A stretch of DNA of 64,000 bases, taken from the NCBI GenBank assembly GCA_963652365.1, contig CAVJTH010000006.1, positions 31,258 through 95,257 on the forward strand, read 5' to 3'. This document shows, one piece after another, positions 59,024-64,000 of the stretch (positions are counted from its first letter, which is position 1; each line of letters opens with the position of its first letter). This stretch comes from Hallerella sp963652365 (lineage in GTDB: Bacteria > Fibrobacterota > Fibrobacteria > Fibrobacterales > Fibrobacteraceae). The position numbers and the translations under genes were made by a program. The notes under the pieces are model-generated. The model was not told the DNA's origin and searched no databases. It saw only the letters and a list, made by a program, of their open reading frames with translations.

Positions 59024-61105
59024 ATGGCATCCACCTTCTTTGTGCAGAAAATATCGAAGGAAAGAGCCTTCGTCATCGGGCGCGGAAAGGACGTCGATTT
59101 CGAACTGAAGGACGCTTCCGTTTCGAGGCGCCACGCGAGAATCGAATTCAGGGAAAGTCGCTGGATTTTCACGAACCTGAGCGAAACTTCGGGAACGCTC
59201 TGCCAGGGAAAAAGCGTTTCGACGAAGGTCATCGAGGATGGCGACGTCTTTCTCCTGGGCTTGCAGCAGCTGCGCTTTACGCTCAAGGGCGGAGAACTTT
59301 CCCTTTCCCATGTCCGCACCCTGGAAGACGTTCCGGCGATTCCGCTGTCGGAAAGCGCATCCGTCTCGCTGGGACGCGGAAAGAACGAGGACGAACCGGG
59401 TACAATCCTCCACCCGGCATGTCCCCGGAAGCTTGCGACGGCAAGACTCGAAGGGAACCGCCTGCGACTGGACTTTTCTGGCCGAATCCTTTCGCGCACC
59501 CGATACATCGAGAACCGCGGAACGCTGAAACTTCCCTGGTGTCTTATCGAATTTCGCGACGGAAACCTTCTCCTTCACCAGAAAGACGTCGGATTTTCCC
59601 TGACGGTATCGGACGTTTCCGTGGAGATTTCCCACCGGAAGATTCTCGAAGACATCCGCTTCTTTCTGCCCGCCGGAAAGATTCTTTCCATCATCGGCCA
59701 GAGCGGACAGGGAAAGAGCACCTTTCTCGAACTTCTCGCCGGAAAGATCCGCCGCTCGGAAGGAAACATATTCCTCGACGGGATAGACTACGAAAAAGGC
59801 GACGTGCAGCGCGAAATCGCCTATCTGCCGCAAGAGCCACTCCTCAGGGACACCCTGACCGTCCGCGAAACGCTCCGACTCGCCGCGCGCATCACCCTGC
59901 CCAAGGACTACACCGCAAGCGAAACGGAATGCCGAGCGTCAAGGCTTCTCGAACTTCTGCGCCTTTCGGGACTCGACGACCAGAAGATCGCGCACCTGTC
60001 CGGTGGAGAACGCCGACGCGTCGCCATTGCGGCCCAGCTGATGGGCGCTCCCGGCCTGATCCTTCTCGACGAACCGCTTTCCGGTCTCGATCCGCTGAAC
60101 GCGAAGCGCCTCTGTTCCTACCTCAAGGAGCTCTCGTCGAAAGGCCATACCGTAATCCTCACGACGCACAGCTACGAAGCCCTGCAGGTCTCCGACGAGG
60201 TCCTTCTCGTCCACCAGGGCAAGATGGGATTTTACGGGACTCCGAAAGACGCGTTCCGCTTTTTCAACGCGCAGGATCCCGAAGGAATTCTGGAAACGCT
60301 TTCCGACCGCACATCCGAGAACTGGAAGGAAGCGGGTCTCGGCAGCCATGTTTCCCCGCCCGAACCCGTCGAATCCTGCTTTCCGAAATTCTCGAAAAAG
60401 AGCCTGTTTCCCTATTTTTTCACGGTTCTTTTCCGGCAATGGTTCCGCGATCCCGGAAAGGCCGTTTCGCTCGTCCTGCAGCCGGTCGTCATCGGGTTTC
60501 TCTTTTGCCAGATCTTTTCCGCGACCTCGTCGCTCTGGGTCGCCGCATTCGCCCTGGTCCTTTGCGGAAACTGGTTCGCCCTCTCGCTTTCCGCCCGGGA
60601 AGTCGTGCAGGAAAAGGCGCTTCTCCTCGACGAGTTTCGCAAAGGGGTTTCGCCCGCGAAAATCATCGCGGCCAAGCTTTTCTTCACCGCGTTCTTCGCC
60701 CTCTTCGAAACGGCCATCGTCTTCGCCTTTCTCTCGAAAAGCATCGCGGTCTCCCCCTCGCCCTCCCTTTGCATTACCCTGTGCGCCACGATACTTCCCG
60801 CTTCCGCGTCGGGCCTTCTGCTCAGCGTCCTTGCGCGGAATCCCGGACAGGCAAACGCGTTCCTGCCTCTAGTCATTCTCCCGCAAATCGCCCTCTCCGG
60901 CGCGCTTGTTCCCAAGGACCAGATGACGGAAATCGCCCAGAAGCTTTCGCTCGCCGTCTGGACGCTCTACGACCAGTCCGCAATGCAAGACGTATTCATG
61001 GGCATGGAAGTCCATCCTTTCGACTGGGCGCTTCCCGCGTTCATCGCCATCTTGATTTATATTGTATCCATCATCGCCCTAAAACAAATGAAGAAAGCAA
61101 AATGA
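59024..61105 (+). CDS. FHA-domain ABC exporter (ABCG-like half-transporter)
   Basis: This 693-residue fusion starts with an FHA domain (about residues 15-85: IGRGKDVDF, SVSRRHARIEF, NLSETSGT) for binding phosphothreonine. A second FHA-like stretch comes after it (about 105-180). The ABC ATPase (about 190-420) has Walker A GQSGQGKST, signature LSGGERRRVAIAA, Walker B LILLDEPLSGLDP and switch TTHSYEAL. The C-terminal half has six TMs of the ABC2 exporter type (about 455-690). The order FHA-ATPase-membrane is that of ABCG/Rv1747-like transporters. The kinase gene overlaps its stop (ATGA). The substrate is unknown. Confidence 0.92.
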   Translation: MASTFFVQKISKERAFVIGRGKDVDFELKDASVSRRHARIEFRESRWIFTNLSETSGTLCQGKSVSTKVIEDGDVFLLGLQQLRFTLKGGELSLSHVRTLEDVPAIPLSESASVSLGRGKNEDEPGTILHPACPRKLATARLEGNRLRLDFSGRILSRTRYIENRGTLKLPWCLIEFRDGNLLLHQKDVGFSLTVSDVSVEISHRKILEDIRFFLPAGKILSIIGQSGQGKSTFLELLAGKIRRSEGNIFLDGIDYEKGDVQREIAYLPQEPLLRDTLTVRETLRLAARITLPKDYTASETECRASRLLELLRLSGLDDQKIAHLSGGERRRVAIAAQLMGAPGLILLDEPLSGLDPLNAKRLCSYLKELSSKGHTVILTTHSYEALQVSDEVLLVHQGKMGFYGTPKDAFRFFNAQDPEGILETLSDRTSENWKEAGLGSHVSPPEPVESCFPKFSKKSLFPYFFTVLFRQWFRDPGKAVSLVLQPVVIGFLFCQIFSATSSLWVAAFALVLCGNWFALSLSAREVVQEKALLLDEFRKGVSPAKIIAAKLFFTAFFALFETAIVFAFLSKSIAVSPSPSLCITLCATILPASASGLLLSVLARNPGQANAFLPLVILPQIALSGALVPKDQMTEIAQKLSLAVWTLYDQSAMQDVFMGMEVHPFDWALPAFIAILIYIVSIIALKQMKKAK

Positions 61106-62589
61106 CAACTGAGAAATTTCCGCGACCTTTCAACGACGACTACGAGCTCCTGGGCGTTCTCGGCAAGGGCGGCATGGGGTATGTCTACAAGGCCCTGCAA
61201 AGAAACCTGAAGCGCGAAGTCGCCCTCAAGGTTCTCGACGCCTCATCCGACAAGGAATCCGTCGAGAGATTCTACATGGAAGCCCAGGCGATGAAGGAAC
61301 TCGATCACCAGAACCTGGTCCAGGTGTTCGACTTCGGAAAGCAGGGAAACCAGCTCTACATCGCGATGACATACGTCAAGGGAAGCACGCTTTCGGAAGT
61401 TCTCGAGCACCGTCGCCGCCTAGACTTCGACGCCATCGAGATTATCACGAAGCAAGTCGCGCGCGGCCTTCTCTACGCGCACAGCAAGGGAATCGTCCAC
61501 CGCGACGTGAAGCCTTCGAACATCATGATCACGCACGACAACCGCGTCTATCTGATGGATTTCGGGATTTCGCACATCCAGTCCGCGGAACGCCTGACGA
61601 TGACCGGCATGACCATGGGAACGCCCGAATACATGTCGCCCGAGCAGTGCCACGGCGACGACGTTTCCATCGGGTCCGACATTTACAGCCTGGGGGTCAT
61701 CCTTTTCGAAATGACCTGCGGACGCTTGCCGTTCACCGGTTCGAAGCCCATCGAAATCGCCATGAAGCACGTCCAGGAAGAACCTCCCAATCCGGAAAAC
61801 TTTCGACCCGACATGCCCAAGGGTCTCGCAAAGCTCATCCTGAAATGCCTCAAGAAGAATGTCGGGGACCGTTTCAAGAGCATGCAGGATTTCCTGAACG
61901 CGCTTGACATCGTATTCGCCCCGCTTCACCCTGGCGAACAGCATCACGGTCACGACACGATGAGCATTCGAAAGCTCATCAAGAACCGTCCGCTGATAAC
62001 GAACAAGATGTCCGACAATGTACGGCGCTTTACGAACAAGCACGCGAAGCTCTTCGCCATCGCCCTTTTTCCGCTCCTGATCCTCCTGCTTCTCGCCTTT
62101 CTCCTTTCCTACAAGCCGCCCCGGACGCTCCAGGAAATCCAGAACGTCGAAATTCGCGCGGCATACGAAGAGCGTAACATGGAAGGTTCGGGCGATTACT
62201 CGGAATCGAATCTCGTCGACAAGGACCTGAAAACGGCGTGGCTCCTGCCGATGCCCTCCAACGCCAGGGCGCCCATCTTCATCTTGAACTTTCCGTCGCC
62301 CACGATCGTCACGGCGATAGGCTTCGCGAACGGATTCCAGAAATCGAACGACGACGAATTCGGGGACCGATTCCGCATTTTCAACAAGCCGAAGACCATT
62401 TCGCTCCTCACCCGGGAAGGCTACCGCCAGGTACTCCAGCTCGAAGACATGAAAGGCGTCCAGTACCCCGAAATGAAAGCGATGGAAACGACCGAAATCC
62501 AGGTTTTTCTCGACGCCGCCTACACGGTAAGCGAAACGGCGGACCTGGCCATTTCCGAAATCCGCATCCTGGGACTTCTCGCCCAATGA
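61102..62589 (+). CDS. Transmembrane Ser/Thr protein kinase with discoidin-like exterior domain
   Basis: This 495-residue kinase has a complete catalytic domain (about residues 12-275): GKGGMGYVY loop, ATP lysine in VALKVL, HRDVKPSN, DFG and GTPEYMSPEQ, with the activation-loop Thr residues TMTGMTMGT. A TM helix (ALFPLLILLLLAFLLSY) lies near 315-335. Outside, about 150 residues read like an F5/8-type discoidin fold (SESNLVDKDLKTAW near its start), which commonly binds sugars. The ATG overlaps the FHA-ABC stop, so the two are translationally coupled and the kinase may phosphorylate what the FHA domain reads. Confidence 0.93.
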   Translation: MTTEKFPRPFNDDYELLGVLGKGGMGYVYKALQRNLKREVALKVLDASSDKESVERFYMEAQAMKELDHQNLVQVFDFGKQGNQLYIAMTYVKGSTLSEVLEHRRRLDFDAIEIITKQVARGLLYAHSKGIVHRDVKPSNIMITHDNRVYLMDFGISHIQSAERLTMTGMTMGTPEYMSPEQCHGDDVSIGSDIYSLGVILFEMTCGRLPFTGSKPIEIAMKHVQEEPPNPENFRPDMPKGLAKLILKCLKKNVGDRFKSMQDFLNALDIVFAPLHPGEQHHGHDTMSIRKLIKNRPLITNKMSDNVRRFTNKHAKLFAIALFPLLILLLLAFLLSYKPPRTLQEIQNVEIRAAYEERNMEGSGDYSESNLVDKDLKTAWLLPMPSNARAPIFILNFPSPTIVTAIGFANGFQKSNDDEFGDRFRIFNKPKTISLLTREGYRQVLQLEDMKGVQYPEMKAMETTEIQVFLDAAYTVSETADLAISEIRILGLLAQ

Positions 62590-62987
62590 CTTCGCAAAGA
62601 CCGGCAAGCCAAAACAGGCAAAAGGGACGCTTTGCGGAACTGCATGCGGCAGCCTATCTCTGCCGCCAGGGCTGCAAGATTCTCGCGCGCAACTACCGCT
62701 ACCGAAACGGCGAACTGGACATTGTCGCCAAGGATTCCGCGGGAACCATCCTCTTTGTCGAAGTCAAGTCCGTCTGGAACGAACGCAAGGGAGCGCCGGC
62801 AAGCCGCGTCAACGACCGCAAGAAGTTCCGCATCTGGCGAACGGCCGCCCATTTTCTACATTTCAACGGTGGAGAAGACCAGAAGTCGCGCTTTGACGTG
62901 ATAGGCATCGCCCTGCGCGGCGGAAAGTTGCAGCTTCGCCATTATCCCGACGCCTTTGTCGCGATGCGCGTCATTCCCGAATGCTAG
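62586..62987 (+). CDS. yraN: YraN (UPF0102) family endonuclease-like protein
   Basis: This 133-residue protein is the normal YraN length. It shows GRFAELHAAAYL, then NYRYRNGELDIVAKD and LFVEVKSV, the restriction-nuclease-like E-D-ExK core of the UPF0102 family. The cellular role is not settled. The ATG at 62586 overlaps the kinase TGA as ATGA, so it sits at the end of the operon starting with the RND exporter. Its TAG stop codon is part of the next gene's promoter box. Confidence 0.93.
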   Translation: MTSQRPASQNRQKGRFAELHAAAYLCRQGCKILARNYRYRNGELDIVAKDSAGTILFVEVKSVWNERKGAPASRVNDRKKFRIWRTAAHFLHFNGGEDQKSRFDVIGIALRGGKLQLRHYPDAFVAMRVIPEC

Positions 62988-62992
62988 ATTTG
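62985..62992 (+). promoter_or_regulatory. Promoter box of the YciO-like gene
   Basis: TAGATTTG, an exact TAnnTTTG match, lies 7 nt before the ATG at 63000 and includes the yraN stop codon. Confidence 0.5.
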
Positions 62993-62999
62993 TCCGCAA

Positions 63000-63599
63000 A
63001 TGAGACTTGAAGTACATCCTCAAAATCCGCAGACCCGATTTGTCCGGCAAGCGGCAGAAGTTCTCGAAAAAGACGGGCTCTTGCTCTACCCCACGGAATC
63101 GGGCTATGCGATCGGCTGCTCCGCGGAATCCGCCAAGGCGATACACCGTCTCTACCTGCTGAAAAAGCCGATGAAGAAATTTGTCATGGCGATCATCATC
63201 CCGGACATCCGCGCCGCGGCGGAATACGCCCATGTCAGCAATTTCGCCTTCCAGATCATGAAGCGCCGCGTCCCGGGACCCTATACGTTTATCCTCCCGG
63301 CGGATCCTTCCATCGCGAGAAAGCTCGATGTCAAGCGACCGGAAGTCGGTTTTCGAATGCCCGAGCACCCGTTTTTCCGGGAACTGTTCCGCATTTTCGA
63401 CAAGCCCATTCTGAGCACGGCGGCAAAGATTTCGGACGAAATCGCCTACACGGAACCCGACGACCTCTGGAACGTCTTCAAGCACAAGGTCGATCTGATG
63501 GTGGATTCCGGCCCCATCGAAATTCGCCCGACAAACATCGTCAGTCTCGTCGATGACCGGATAGACATCATCCGCGGAGATCTCCTGCCCGAACCGTGA
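63000..63599 (+). CDS. YciO/Sua5/YrdC-domain protein
   Basis: This 199-residue protein has the Sua5/YrdC fold that in TsaC makes threonylcarbamoyl-AMP for tRNA t6A. It shows LLYPTESGYAIGCS, the KKPMKKFVM segment, RVPGPYTFILPA and 'DSGPIEIRPTNIVSL'. The Ser-Gly in YPTESGYAIG, in place of TsaC's YPTDTVYGLG, is closer to YciO, whose role is less clear. There is no other tsa gene in the window. The start follows the TAGATTTG box by 7 nt with no ribosome site. Confidence 0.88.
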   Translation: MRLEVHPQNPQTRFVRQAAEVLEKDGLLLYPTESGYAIGCSAESAKAIHRLYLLKKPMKKFVMAIIIPDIRAAAEYAHVSNFAFQIMKRRVPGPYTFILPADPSIARKLDVKRPEVGFRMPEHPFFRELFRIFDKPILSTAAKISDEIAYTEPDDLWNVFKHKVDLMVDSGPIEIRPTNIVSLVDDRIDIIRGDLLPEP

Positions 63600-64000
63600 A
63601 GTCGGAGCCTAGTGTGAAGTGTGGAGGGTTGAGTTCCGCGGACGTCTAGGCTTTAACGCAGAGCTTAGAACTTAGATCTTAGAGCTGAGATTTGCGAACG
63701 TCTAGGTTCTAACACAAGCGGATCGCTTTGAGTTCTATGCACTAAACACTCTGAACTAGACACTGACCGGCTCGCTTTGCGATTTCTAAGCTCCAAGCTC
63801 TCTGAACTAAGTTCTAAAAAAGCGTGGCCGTGGGGGTGGATGCAAGGAAGGGGGAGTCAGAACTTAGAGCTGAGAACTTAGTTGAGAGTTGAGTGTGAAG
63901 AGTGGAGAGTGGAGTTCTGCGAACATCTAGGTTCTAGCGTGAGATGTTCGCTGAGATCTCTAAGCTCTAAGTTCTCCCCACTAAGCTCTGAACAAGCCCC
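63600..64000. repeat. Non-coding repeat region, about 400 bp
   Basis: No gene is seen. The stretch is built of degenerate short repeats of the type CTTAGAACTTAGA and, inverted, TCTAAGCTCTAAGTTCT. A 48-bp unit occurs at 63611-63658 and again at 63892-63939 (about 9 differences by eye). A partial third copy (GCGAACGTCTAGGTTCTA) lies at 63693-63710. The two orientations could pair into long hairpins. The region continues to the window edge. Confidence 0.75.

Noticed and set aside
63600..64000. CRISPR array
   Set aside because: Repeats are degenerate, differ in length and occur in both orientations with no regular spacers, and no cas genes are present.

Overview
The window is chromosomal DNA from a member of the Fibrobacter lineage (Fibrobacterota). 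The strongest evidence is a pair of secreted lipoproteins carrying the 'Fibrobacter succinogenes major paralogous' (FISUMP) signature (DGQEYKYVTIG followed by QVWMAENL). Supporting evidence is the number of Ser-rich lipoproteins, a secreted pectate-lyase-like protein whose C-terminus resembles a type IX secretion signal, and promoters that look like the Bacteroidota -7 box TAnnTTTG. Species cannot be assigned from sequence alone. I saw no rRNA, insertion sequence, prophage or CRISPR array. The only RNA gene is an initiator tRNA-fMet.

Layout. 1-2438: a lipoprotein truncated by the window edge and an outer-membrane barrel protein. 2444-4103: ruvA-ruvB behind a LexA-like palindrome. 4100-7409: a small membrane protein, then aspartoacylase, an unknown protein and a HAD phosphatase. 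7444-8556: argF with a palindrome over its promoter, a terminator-like leader and a terminator. 8646-13338: a 1025-residue secreted beta-helix protein and a lipoprotein. 13351-14090: stand-alone rpsD with a structured leader. 14133-27789 (minus): a four-gene secreted-protein operon headed by a 3838-residue giant. 27964-31968 (minus): prfC, a CapA-like lipoprotein and a COG0523 metal GTPase. 32023-34105 (minus): a 68-aa protein, rmuC and a small membrane protein. 34147-38635 (plus): MBL hydrolase, trmB, recN and a CDP-alcohol phosphatidyltransferase. 38652-38815: tRNA-fMet. 38893-45878 (minus): smc and, upstream of it, an operon of a DUF2062-DUF1015 fusion and two secreted proteins. 45932-52788 (minus): thiM, a receiver-like protein and a complete carbohydrate-type ABC importer. 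52858-53799 (minus): mdh. 53901-55337 (minus): a short Omp85-like barrel, divergent from 55418-62987 (plus), which encodes an RND exporter, a class I aminotransferase, an FHA-ABC exporter fusion, a Ser/Thr kinase and YraN. 63000-63599: a YciO/Sua5-like protein. 63600-64000: non-coding repeats.

The most unusual points are four. First, an ABC importer whose MalG-type permease carries a propeller-like insert of roughly 400-470 residues in its first periplasmic loop, in an operon with a receiver-like protein. Second, an FHA-domain ABC exporter overlapping the gene of a transmembrane Ser/Thr kinase with a discoidin-like exterior. Third, the giant secreted protein with a lipase-like N-terminus that has lost its catalytic serine motif. 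Fourth, a recurrent promoter arrangement in which a TAnnTTTG-like box lies 6-8 nt before the start codon, implying leaderless mRNAs for smc, ruvAB and several other genes.

Many genes on the flanking chromosome have long open frames on the opposite strand caused by codon bias. I left those out. The 14.1-27.9 kb block is visibly more AT-rich than its surroundings.
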